Positions 31,738 through 39,618 of a DNA stretch of 64,000 bases are shown here, one piece after another. The notes below the pieces were generated by a model, which had not been told where the DNA came from, made no database searches, and saw only the letters and a list, made by a program, of their open reading frames with translations. Position numbers and translations under genes: made by a program. The DNA comes from Rhodococcus sp. Z13 (GTDB lineage Bacteria; Actinomycetota; Actinomycetes; Mycobacteriales; Mycobacteriaceae), in contig NZ_CP107551.1 in the NCBI RefSeq assembly GCF_025837095.1, positions 2,338,352 to 2,402,351 on the forward strand. The letters run 5' to 3'. Every line of letters starts with the position of its first letter. The first letter of the stretch is position 1.

Positions 31738-33201
31738 TCAGGGGCGGCGGGATTCGAGCAGACGCAGCCACACCTCGCTGATCGTGGGGTACGAGGGGAC
31801 CGCGTGCCACAGCAGGTCGAGGGGAACCTGGCCGACGAGGGCGATGGTGGCGGCGTGGACGAGTTCGGCGACCTCCTGACCGACGAAGGTCGCGCCGATG
31901 AGGGTGTCGGTGGCACGGTCCACCACCAGCGCGGCGTGCCCGGCGTAGTCGTCGCGGGCCAGGGCGGCGCCGGCGACATCGATGTCGGCCTCGAGCACCG
32001 CGACGTCGAAGCCGTCGGTGCGGGCCTGCTCGGCGGTGCGGCCGACCGCAGCGATCTCGGGGACGGTGAAGATCACCTGAGGAACCTGCCCGTGGTCGGC
32101 GCTCGCCCGGAATCTCGGGCCGTCGGTGGAGCGGCCCTCGGCGCGGGCAGCGATGACGTCCCCGCACACCCGCGCCTGGTATTTGCCCATGTGGGTCAGG
32201 GCGGCGCGACCGGCGAGATCCCCGACCGCGTACAGCCATTGCCCGTCCACCCCGTCGACGGTCAGATCGTCGGCGACGCGGAGGTGGCCGTCGGGCAGGC
32301 CGACGGTGTCGAGGCCGAGTCCGTCGCTGGCGGGGCGGCGGCCGGTGGCGACGACGATCTCGTCGACCTCGAGGGTGCTGCCGTCGGACAGGTCGACGGT
32401 GGCGGGGCCGCCGTGGATGCGACCGACACCGGTGTCGTCCACCTCGGGGCGCTGCACGGCGCGGATCTCGGTGCCGTAGCGCACATCCAGACCCTTGTGG
32501 GTCATGCGGTCGGCGACCCGCTGGGCGGCGAAGGGTTCGACGCGGGGCAGCAGCCGATCGCCGCGCACCGAGACCGTCAGTTCCTCGACGCCGAGTTGCC
32601 GCAGCCAGGTGGCGGTTTCGCAGGCGACGACCCCGCCGCCGACGACGAGGACGCGGTGCGGGATCTCGGTGAGGTTGGTGGCGTCGCGGGAGGTCCACGG
32701 CCGCGCCGCGCGCAGGCCGGGCAGGTCGGGGACGACCGGGACGGTGCCGGTCGCGAGGACGACGGCGTGGCGGGCGTGCAGGATGCGGGTGCCGTCGGCG
32801 CCGGTGAGGGTGACGGTGCGGGGCCCGGCCAGCGCGCCCGTGCCGCGGAGCACGTCGATGCCGACGGAGCGGGCCCACTGCACCTGCGAGTCGTCGTCGC
32901 GGCGGTGGGTGAACTCGTCGCGGCGGGCGAACACGGCGGGCACGTCGACACCGTGGGCGCTGATCTTGTCGGCAACGCCGGGCATGTTGCGGGCGGTGGC
33001 GAGCACCTGAGTGGGCCGCAACAGCGCTTTGCTGGGCATGCAGGCCCAGTAGGAGCATTCGCCGCCGACGAGTTCGTGCTCGACGAGGGCGGCGGTTCGG
33101 TCGCTGCCGGCGATGGCGTACTGGGCGGCGTTCTCCCCGGCGGGACCGGCGCCGAGCACGATCACGTCGTAGTCGTCGGGGGCCGCGGTGGGACCGCTCA
33201 T
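31738..33201 (-). CDS. Pyridine nucleotide-disulfide oxidoreductase (class I flavoprotein)
   Basis: 487 residues. FAD-binding IVLGAGPAGENAAQ, the redox-active disulfide GGECSYWACMPSKALL (C49 and C54), the NAD(P)-binding VLVVGGGVVACETA, and a C-terminal dimerisation domain are all present. In true lipoamide dehydrogenases the disulfide spacing is CxxxxC, as here, but the C-terminal HxxxxE pair is not clear: the tail has AVPSYPTISEVWLRLL. So this may be a quinone- or other disulfide-reducing relative (LpdA-type). ATG at 33201. It stands beside the cobG remnant. Confidence 0.85.
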   Translation of the reverse strand: MSGPTAAPDDYDVIVLGAGPAGENAAQYAIAGSDRTAALVEHELVGGECSYWACMPSKALLRPTQVLATARNMPGVADKISAHGVDVPAVFARRDEFTHRRDDDSQVQWARSVGIDVLRGTGALAGPRTVTLTGADGTRILHARHAVVLATGTVPVVPDLPGLRAARPWTSRDATNLTEIPHRVLVVGGGVVACETATWLRQLGVEELTVSVRGDRLLPRVEPFAAQRVADRMTHKGLDVRYGTEIRAVQRPEVDDTGVGRIHGGPATVDLSDGSTLEVDEIVVATGRRPASDGLGLDTVGLPDGHLRVADDLTVDGVDGQWLYAVGDLAGRAALTHMGKYQARVCGDVIAARAEGRSTDGPRFRASADHGQVPQVIFTVPEIAAVGRTAEQARTDGFDVAVLEADIDVAGAALARDDYAGHAALVVDRATDTLIGATFVGQEVAELVHAATIALVGQVPLDLLWHAVPSYPTISEVWLRLLESRRP

Positions 33202-33276
33202 CCGTCCACGATAGGCGCGCCGCGGGCGTGCCCGGGCGGCTTCGAGGAGGGTCGTCCGGTTCGCGAGGTCCGCCCG

Positions 33277-33348
33277 TTCCCGCAGCTCAGCGCCGGGTGT
33301 CAGCGCAGGGCAGGGTGTCAGCGCAGGGCAGGGTGTCAGCGCAGGGCG
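33277..33348. repeat. 18-bp tandem repeat, three exact-like copies plus one degenerate
   Basis: GGGTGTCAGCGCAGGGCA occurs at 33295-33312, 33313-33330 and 33331-33348 (last base G); 33277-33294 is a degenerate fourth copy (about 15 of 18 in the shifted register). The last copy overlaps the end of the cobG remnant and, on the minus strand, each copy repeats the codons for PALR and a stop. Confidence 0.9.
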
Positions 33349-34100
33349 GGGGAGTCCGCGTCGAAGACCAGCCCCATCGGGGCGAGCACCCGCACCACCT
33401 GCTCGGCGGTCCATTCGTCGAGATCGCACAGCAGCACCGACCGCCAGGGGGTGACGATCAGCGGCCGCTCCACGGCGGCGAGGAATTCGGCGAGCCGGGC
33501 GGGCAGCACCCCACCGGGCAGGCCCCCGGCGAGGGTGACGGCACCGTCGGGCTGGTCGAGCCATCCGATGGGCGCCGGCGGGGCCTCCGGCAGCGGGTCG
33601 GTGTCGGTGCCCGGGGCGGGGGGGTCGGTGAACAGCACGTCGGCGGCGTCGTCGGGATCGGCGCGCAGCCCGGTGTCGCGGCCGTCGCGCAGCACCGCGA
33701 AGCGGCCGTCGGGGCGGGCGAGCAACCCGAGGGTGGGGGCGAGGGCGGCGATGTCGCCGGTGCCGTCGTCGAGCCCGAACACGGTGCCGGGGGCGACGTC
33801 GGTGTCGGTGAGGCGCGCCGCGACGGTGCGGGCGAGTTCGCGGATGTCGCGGTGGCCGCCGATGCGGCCGCTGAGCGGGGAGGTCAGCAGCCTTCCGCGG
33901 GTGGGGGTGTCGATGCGCAGGCCCGCGGCGGTGAGCGCGTCGGTCAGGGCCGCGGCATCGCCGCGCAGCTGCAGCTGGGCGTGAACGGTCAGGTACAGTT
34001 CGCCGCCGCCGTGGGTGTGGGCGATCTCGGCGAGCAGCTGGACCTGCGCGGCGGTGAGGTGCCCGCCGGGCAGGTGCACGTCGACAGCGGTTTCGGCCAT
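33336..34100 (-). pseudogene. cobG: cobG (precorrin-3B synthase) remnant, truncated at both ends
   Basis: 254 residues against about 360 in intact CobG. Recognisable CobG blocks: LYLTVHAQLQLRG, RLLTSPLSGRIGGHRDI, FGLDDGTGDIAALAP, GWLDQPDGAVTLAGG and PWRSVLLCDLDEWTAEQVVRVLAPMGL. The protein stops right after VFDADSPALR, where full CobG proteins go on to the cysteine motif for the 4Fe-4S/siroheme site (family knowledge), so the redox centre is missing; only one cysteine remains. The N-terminal CPG segment is also absent. No other cob genes are nearby. The 3' end coincides with an 18-bp tandem repeat that includes the stop codon. Probably non-functional. Confidence 0.75.
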
Positions 34101-34184
34101 GCCCGTCAGGGTAGAACGCCGCGTGTCGGGGCCGGTGGGACGACCCCCGTGCAGCGACCGGCCACGGCTCGTAGGGTGGGCGGC

Positions 34185-34601
34185 ATGTCCGATTCGCCGC
34201 CGCCGGGGTTCGCCGAGCTCGCCGCTGCCCAGTACGTGCTGTTGACCACCTTCCGCAAGGACGGCAGTGCCGTCGGCACCCCGGTGTGGGCGGTGGGCGA
34301 CGGGCAGCAGCTGCTGGTGTGGACCGCCACCGACTCGTACAAGGTCAAGCGGTTGCGGCGCGATCCGCGGCTGACGCTGGCGATCTGCGATGCGCGGGGG
34401 CGACCGCGGTCGGAGGCGGTGCCGGGCACCGGGGTGGTGCTCGACGCGGAGGGATCCGAGCGCACCCGCACGCTGATCGCCCGCAAGTACGGGATCGTGG
34501 GGCGGGTGCTGATGCTGGGCAGTGTGTTGCGGCGCGGGCGCAGCGGCACCGTCGGGGTGGCGTGCACCCTCGATCGCGGCGGGGAAGGCGACGCCGCCTG
34601 A
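34185..34601 (+). CDS. PPOX-class F420-dependent oxidoreductase (FDOR-B type)
   Basis: 138 residues, a split-barrel flavin/deazaflavin-binding protein. Typical segments: QYVLLTTFRKDGSAVGTPVWAV, VWTATDSYKVKRLRRDPRLTLAICDARG and a C-terminal helix. Resembles mycobacterial Rv2074, which uses F420 to reduce substrates such as biliverdin. ATG at 34185, divergent from the cobG remnant, 84 bp away. Substrate unproven. Confidence 0.85.
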   Translation: MSDSPPPGFAELAAAQYVLLTTFRKDGSAVGTPVWAVGDGQQLLVWTATDSYKVKRLRRDPRLTLAICDARGRPRSEAVPGTGVVLDAEGSERTRTLIARKYGIVGRVLMLGSVLRRGRSGTVGVACTLDRGGEGDAA

Positions 34602-34697
34602 CCCCGCGCGTCCGGATCGTCCGGTCTCGCCGGATCCCGTAGGGTCGCGGTGATCCCGCCGCCGGCGGGTTCCCCGAACCGTTTTCCAGGAGAGCGC

Positions 34698-35231
34698 ATG
34701 TCCGTTCACAATTTCACCGTGCGTACCGCCGACGGCGGCACCGCGTCCCTCGCCGACTTCGCCGGCAAGCACCTGCTGATCGTCAACGTCGCCAGCAAGT
34801 GCGGCCTGACCCCGCAGTACGAGGCGCTCGAGGCGCTGTACCGCGAGACGAAGGACCGGGGTCTGGAGATCCTGGCGTTCCCGTGCAACCAGTTCGGTGG
34901 GCAGGAGCCGGGCACGGACGCGGAGATCCAGGAGTTCTGCCGCGTCAACTACGACGTGTCCTTCCCCGTCTTCGCCAAGCTCGACGTCAACGGCGACGAC
35001 GCCGACCCGCTCTACCGGCACCTGCGTGCCGAGGCCCCCGGTGATTTCGGGCCGCAGCACGGCTTCCTGTTCGAGCACGTGAGCAAGACCCGCCCGGAGG
35101 CGATCGGCACCGACGAGGTGAAGTGGAACTTCACCAAGTTCCTCGTCGACCCGCAGGGCACGGTGGTGCGCCGCTTCGAGCCGACCGTCACCCCCGAGGA
35201 GATCGGCAAGGAACTCGCCGACCTGCTCTGA
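34698..35231 (+). CDS. Glutathione peroxidase-family thiol peroxidase
   Basis: 177 residues. The peroxidatic cysteine is C35 in NVASKCGLTPQY. The catalytic Gln lies in FGGQEPG, the Trp/Asn in KWNFTKFLV, and C63 in FPCNQF may resolve the disulfide. Since rhodococci make mycothiol, not glutathione, it is probably thioredoxin-dependent. Reduces hydrogen and lipid peroxides in the cytoplasm. The ATG at 34698 has AGGAG upstream (34688-34692). Confidence 0.93.
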   Translation: MSVHNFTVRTADGGTASLADFAGKHLLIVNVASKCGLTPQYEALEALYRETKDRGLEILAFPCNQFGGQEPGTDAEIQEFCRVNYDVSFPVFAKLDVNGDDADPLYRHLRAEAPGDFGPQHGFLFEHVSKTRPEAIGTDEVKWNFTKFLVDPQGTVVRRFEPTVTPEEIGKELADLL

Positions 35232-35263
35232 CCGGCTGCGGCGCCGCCCCGGCCCCCGGTGGG

Positions 35264-35282
35264 GTCAGCGGGCGGCGCTGAC
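35264..35282. terminator. Short hairpin between convergent gpx-type and tldE genes
   Basis: A 7-bp stem GTCAGCG/CGCTGAC with a 5-base loop, covering the stop codon region of tldE (35265). Short, so only a possible terminator. Confidence 0.35.
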
Positions 35283-36635
35283 CGAGGACATGTGGAAGTC
35301 GGGGATGCGGATCGGTGGCATCGCGGTGCGGGTGAACCAGTCCTTCCACTCCCGCGGCAGGGTGCGTTCGGTGGCGCCGATCTCGGTGGCGCGACGCAGC
35401 AGATCCACCGGGGATTCGTTGAACCGGAAGTTGTTCACCGCCGCCCGCACCTGCCCGTCCTCGATCAGATAGACCCCGTCGCGGGTCAGGCCGGTCAGCA
35501 GCAGCACCGCCGGATCCACGTCGCGCAGGTACCACACGGTGGTGAGCAGCAGGCCGCGTTCGGTGCGGGCGATCATCTCGTCGAGCCCGGTTTCGCTGCC
35601 GCCGGTGAGCAGCAGGTTCGCGCCCGGCGCGGTGGGGGTGGCCCCGAATTCGGCGGCGGTCGCCCGCGGATAGGCCAGGGCCCGCAGCACCCCGCGGTCG
35701 ATCCAGTCGACGCGCCCGGCGGGCATGCCGTTGTCGAACACCGACACGGTGTCGCTCGACGAGGTCGCCGCGACGAACGGCGCGTAGCCCAGTCCGGGTG
35801 CGGCGGGATCGGAGGTCAGGGTCACCGGCAGGGACGCGACGGTCTCGCCGAGGCGGGTGCCGCCGGGTGTGGACCACACCGAGTGGCCTTCCTCGGCGCC
35901 GCGGCCCTCGAGCGACCACAGCAGCGGGAGCATCAGGTCGGCGACCACCGAAGGCGGCAGCAGCGTCTCGTACCGCCCGGCGGGCAGGTCGACGGTGACG
36001 CCCGCCCAGTCCAGGCGCCGTGACAGTTCCGCGAGCAGGGCCGGTAGGTCGACGTCGGTGAAGTCGACGGTGCCGGCGCCGGCCCAGGCGCTCGCCCCGG
36101 TCAGGCCGCCGCGTTTGCCGTTGATCTCGATCGACCCGTCGCGCTGCACCCAGCGGCGCCGCAGCCCGGTGGAGGTGCCGAGCCAGAGGGTGGACACCTC
36201 GTGGTGGGCGAAGCCGTAGAGGGCATCGGCGTCGTCGAATCCGGCGGCGAGCGCGTCGATCAGCGGCGTGAACACCTCGATGCCGGTGGTGGCGGCCGGG
36301 TCGCCCCAGTCGGGGCCGGGTCCGGTGCCGGTGCACAGGTCGGTCGCGTCGGGGGCGGCCGGGGCCTGTTCGGCGGCGGCGTGCGCGGCGGCGACCCCGG
36401 CGACGATGTCGTCGCGGCCGGTACCGGCGCCGGTGACCACCCCGCAGTGGGTGCCGGTGGGGCGGCGGCGCAGCGCGATCACCGTCCAGCTCGACGCGCG
36501 AGCGGAGCCGTTGGTGGTCATCGAACCGTCCGCCCACCGCAGCGCGGCCTCGGCGCGGTCGGTGACGAGCACGATCGTCTCGTCGGCGGGGGAGGCGGCC
36601 AGCGCCGCCTCGACGAGGTCGTGACCGCCGATCAT
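35265..36635 (-). CDS. tldE: TldE/PmbA-family partner of a metalloprotease
   Basis: 456 residues. TldE has no metal site of its own; it forms a heterodimer with TldD that degrades unfolded or modified peptides (for example antitoxin and microcin processing in E. coli). Family stretches: FGYAPFVAATS-like block (LGYAPFVAATSSSD), LLLTGGSE, and the end of TGLTRDGVYLIEDGQVRAAVNNFRFNESP. ATG at 36635 overlaps the tldD stop (ATGA), so the two are made together. Converges on the peroxidase gene. Confidence 0.9.
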   Translation of the reverse strand: MIGGHDLVEAALAASPADETIVLVTDRAEAALRWADGSMTTNGSARASSWTVIALRRRPTGTHCGVVTGAGTGRDDIVAGVAAAHAAAEQAPAAPDATDLCTGTGPGPDWGDPAATTGIEVFTPLIDALAAGFDDADALYGFAHHEVSTLWLGTSTGLRRRWVQRDGSIEINGKRGGLTGASAWAGAGTVDFTDVDLPALLAELSRRLDWAGVTVDLPAGRYETLLPPSVVADLMLPLLWSLEGRGAEEGHSVWSTPGGTRLGETVASLPVTLTSDPAAPGLGYAPFVAATSSSDTVSVFDNGMPAGRVDWIDRGVLRALAYPRATAAEFGATPTAPGANLLLTGGSETGLDEMIARTERGLLLTTVWYLRDVDPAVLLLTGLTRDGVYLIEDGQVRAAVNNFRFNESPVDLLRRATEIGATERTLPREWKDWFTRTAMPPIRIPDFHMSSVSAAR

Positions 36636-38140
36636 CGCCCACCCTCCTGAACCGTGTTGAGCACGTTGACGCCGCGGACGAGCACCGAGGGGCAGCCGTG
36701 GGAGACCGCCGCGACCTGCCCGGGCTGGGCCTTGCCGCAGTTCATGGCGCCGCCGAGCCGCCAGGTCGACGGCCCGCCGACGGCCTCGAGGGCACCCCAG
36801 AACTCGGTGGTCGACGCCTGGTAGGCGACGTCGCGGACCTGCCCGGCGAGCCGGCCGCCGCGGATGCGGTAGAAACGCTGGCCGGTGAACTGGAAGTTGT
36901 GGCGTTGCATGTCGATCGACCAGCTGCGGTCCCCGACGATGTAGAGCCCGTCGTCGACCCCGGCGATCAGATCGGCGGTGCTGCGGTCGACCCGCGGGTC
37001 GGGTTGCAGGGACACGTTCGCCATCCGCTGGATCGGCACGTGATGCGCCGAATCGGCGTAGGCGCAGCCGTTGGACCGGCCCACCCCCAGTTTCGGGGCG
37101 AACGCCCGGTCGAGCTGGTAGCCGACGAGCATCCCGTCGCGCACGAGATCCCACGATTGGGCGGCGACCCCGTCGTCGTCGAACCCGACGGTGGCCAGGC
37201 CGTGCGGTTCGGTGCGGTCGGCGGTGACGTGCATGGCGTCGCTGCCGTAGCGCAGGGCGCCGAGCAGGTCGGGGGTGGCGAAAGAGGTGCCGGCGTAGGC
37301 GGCCTCGTAGCCGATGGCCCGGTCGTATTCGGTGGCGTGCCCGACCGATTCGTGGATCGTCAGCCACAGATTCGTCGGGTCGATCACCAGATCGGTGGGC
37401 CCGGCGGTCACCGACGGGGCCTGCGCCTTCTCGGCGAGCCAGTCCGGCAGCTGCGCCAGTTCACCGCTCCAGTCCCACCACCGGTCGGAGGCGACGTACT
37501 CCCAGCCGCGGCCGGTCGGGGGGGCCAGGGTGCGCATCGACTCGAAGGTGCCGGCGGTGCGGTCGACGCGGGTGGCGTCGAGTTCGGGCTGGATCCGCAC
37601 CCGCTGCTGGGTGATCGTCGAGCCGGCGAGATCGGCGTAGAAGGACTGTTCCTTGACCTGCAGCAGGTGCGCGTTCACGTGGTCGACGCCGGCGCGCAGC
37701 AGCCGCTGCGAGTAGTCCGCGAGCACCGCGATTCGGTCCGCGGCGGGCACGGTGAACGGGTCGATCTCGTAGTCCGACACCCACACCGCGTCCCGGTACA
37801 CCGGTTCGTCCGCCCACTGCACCGGGTCCCGGTTCAGCGCGCGCAGGGTGCGGGCCGCGGCGACCGCGCGGTGCGCGGCGTCGGCGGCGCCGTCGGGGCC
37901 GGGCACCGGATGGGAGGCGAACCCCCAGGTGCCGTCGAGCAGCACCCGCACCGCGATACCGCAGTCGGTGGCGTCCACCGCGGCCTGCACCGCGCCGTCC
38001 CGCAGCGTCGTCGTCCCGGTGCGCACCCGCTGCACCCGCACGTCGGCGTGCGTGGCCCCGGCGGTGCGCGCCACCGTCAGCGCCGCATCCGCCGCCGCAC
38101 GCAGCGGCAGGGCCAGAAAGTCGTCGTCCACAGCCGTCAC
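36632..38140 (-). CDS. tldD: TldD-family metalloprotease
   Basis: About 502 residues. The zinc site is HESVGHATE (H263, E264, H268), the HExxxH motif of TldD, with the distal MNCGKAQPGQ ... SHGCPS cysteine region that supplies a further ligand. Forms the active subunit with TldE. I take the GTG at 38140; a TTG at 38158 or GTG at 38149 would add a few residues. Leads a two-gene operon. Confidence 0.92.
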   Translation of the reverse strand: MTAVDDDFLALPLRAAADAALTVARTAGATHADVRVQRVRTGTTTLRDGAVQAAVDATDCGIAVRVLLDGTWGFASHPVPGPDGAADAAHRAVAAARTLRALNRDPVQWADEPVYRDAVWVSDYEIDPFTVPAADRIAVLADYSQRLLRAGVDHVNAHLLQVKEQSFYADLAGSTITQQRVRIQPELDATRVDRTAGTFESMRTLAPPTGRGWEYVASDRWWDWSGELAQLPDWLAEKAQAPSVTAGPTDLVIDPTNLWLTIHESVGHATEYDRAIGYEAAYAGTSFATPDLLGALRYGSDAMHVTADRTEPHGLATVGFDDDGVAAQSWDLVRDGMLVGYQLDRAFAPKLGVGRSNGCAYADSAHHVPIQRMANVSLQPDPRVDRSTADLIAGVDDGLYIVGDRSWSIDMQRHNFQFTGQRFYRIRGGRLAGQVRDVAYQASTTEFWGALEAVGGPSTWRLGGAMNCGKAQPGQVAAVSHGCPSVLVRGVNVLNTVQEGGR

Positions 38141-38184
38141 ACCGATCACCGTAGGCAATCACCGTCGCGAAACGTGGGAGCGGC

Positions 38185-38958
38185 TCACCCGAACTGTTCG
38201 ATGCCGAGGCGGATCACCATCGCCACCACCACGATCAACAGCACGATCCGCACGAAGCCGGCGCCGCGGGCCAGGGCCGTGCGGGAGCCGAGCACCGACC
38301 CGGCGACGTTGCACACCGCCAGCGTCAGGCCGAGGGCCCACCACACGTGCCCGGCGACCGCGAACAGCACCAGCGCCCCGAGATTCGAGCCGAAGTTGAG
38401 GACCTTCGCCATCGCCGCGGACTGCACGAACTCGGCGCCGAGCAGCGACGCGAAGATCAGGATGAGGAAGGTGCCGGTGCCGGGGCCGAGGATCCCGTCG
38501 TAGAAGCCGATCACCGCGGCGGCGGTGAGGGTGACCGTCGCCAGGCGCAGCAGGCTCGGCCGGCGGGTGGTGGTGACCCCGAGGGTCGGGCGGGCGGCGA
38601 CGAAGACCGCGACGGCGACGAGCACCACCATCACCAGGGGGACGAACACGGACCGGTCGATCAGCGACACCGCGGCGGCCCCGGCGGCGGAGGCCAGGGC
38701 GGCGACGAGGGCGGCGGGGCCGAGCACCGGCCAGCGCAGCGGGATGCGGCGCGCGAAGGTGAGCACCGCGGCGCCGGTGCCGCAGATCGCGGTGAGCTTG
38801 TTGGTGGCCAGCGCCGCCTGCGGGGTCAGTTGCGGGGCGACGAGGAACAGGGCGGGCAGCAGGATCAGCCCGCCGCCGCCGACCACCGCGTCGACCCATC
38901 CGGCCGCGGTCGCCGCGACCATCAGCAGCGCCCAGTCACCTGCACCCATGCGGGCCAT
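38185..38958 (-). CDS. TSUP (TauE/SafE) family membrane permease
   Basis: 257 residues, seven to eight hydrophobic helices, with the N-terminal GWVDAVVGGGGLILLPALF motif and its internal repeat GFYDGILGPGTGTFLILIF. These are the two homologous halves of the sulfite/anion-exporter family. Probably exports a sulfur-containing or organic anion. ATG at 38958, divergent from fxsA. Substrate unknown. Confidence 0.9.
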   Translation of the reverse strand: MARMGAGDWALLMVAATAAGWVDAVVGGGGLILLPALFLVAPQLTPQAALATNKLTAICGTGAAVLTFARRIPLRWPVLGPAALVAALASAAGAAAVSLIDRSVFVPLVMVVLVAVAVFVAARPTLGVTTTRRPSLLRLATVTLTAAAVIGFYDGILGPGTGTFLILIFASLLGAEFVQSAAMAKVLNFGSNLGALVLFAVAGHVWWALGLTLAVCNVAGSVLGSRTALARGAGFVRIVLLIVVVAMVIRLGIEQFG

Positions 38959-39053
38959 TCGATCACGCGGCCGTGTCTCGGGGAGGGCGCGGGAGAAAAT
39001 GGGCGGCCTCGTTCGTTGACGGGGTGAGTGCCGGCTACGGAAGGATCCCCGAC

Positions 39054-39599
39054 GTGTACCCGATGATGTTCCTGCTCTACGTGGTGGCGGAGATCGCCGT
39101 GCTGGCCTGGCTCGGCTCCACCCTCGGTGCGCTGACCACGGTGCTGATCTTCCTCGGCGTGTCGATCGCCGGGTATCTCGTGCTCGCAGCCCGCGGACGC
39201 CGCGCGCTGCGGAGCCTGTCGCGGCTGCGGTCCGGGCCGGCGCTGTCGGCGAGCCCCGAGCAGACGTTGACGGACGGGTTGCTCACCGGGCTCGGGGCGG
39301 CGCTGGTGCTGGTGCCCGGCCTGATCACCACGCTGCTCGGGGTCGTGCTGTTGTTGCCGACCCGGGCGGCGGCGCGGCCGCTGGTGCGGGCGGCGGTGGC
39401 GCGACGCGCCACGAAGCGGGGGTTCTCGGCAGGAGGGTTCTCGACACAGCGGCTGGTGATCGTGGACGGGCAGGTCGTCGACCACAGCGTCGTCGGGGCG
39501 GCCCCGCACCTGACCGCCGGTCCGGTCCCGACGTCGGGTGAGGCGCCGGTGCTGGAGGGGGAGATCGTCGACACCCCGCGGCCACGCGACGGGCGGTGA
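39054..39599 (+). CDS. fxsA: FxsA-family membrane protein
   Basis: 181 residues. Starts YPMMFLLYVVAEIAVLAWLG, then a second helix pair (TTVLIFLGVSIAGYLVL) and a third (GLGAALVLVPGLITTLLGVVLLLP), the FxsA pattern. FxsA in E. coli relieves phage exclusion by F; the ordinary role is unclear. The GTG at 39054 has GGAAGG eight bases upstream and is preferred to GTG 39024. A hydrophilic tail ends in GEIVDTP. Also found near ppm1 in mycobacteria. Confidence 0.88.
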   Translation: MYPMMFLLYVVAEIAVLAWLGSTLGALTTVLIFLGVSIAGYLVLAARGRRALRSLSRLRSGPALSASPEQTLTDGLLTGLGAALVLVPGLITTLLGVVLLLPTRAAARPLVRAAVARRATKRGFSAGGFSTQRLVIVDGQVVDHSVVGAAPHLTAGPVPTSGEAPVLEGEIVDTPRPRDGR

Positions 39600-39618
39600 C
39601 GGGGCAGACTGGGCAGCT

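Noticed and set aside
33277-33348. Possible small CRISPR array
   Set aside because: Units are contiguous 18-bp copies without spacers; tandem repeat, and no cas genes nearby.
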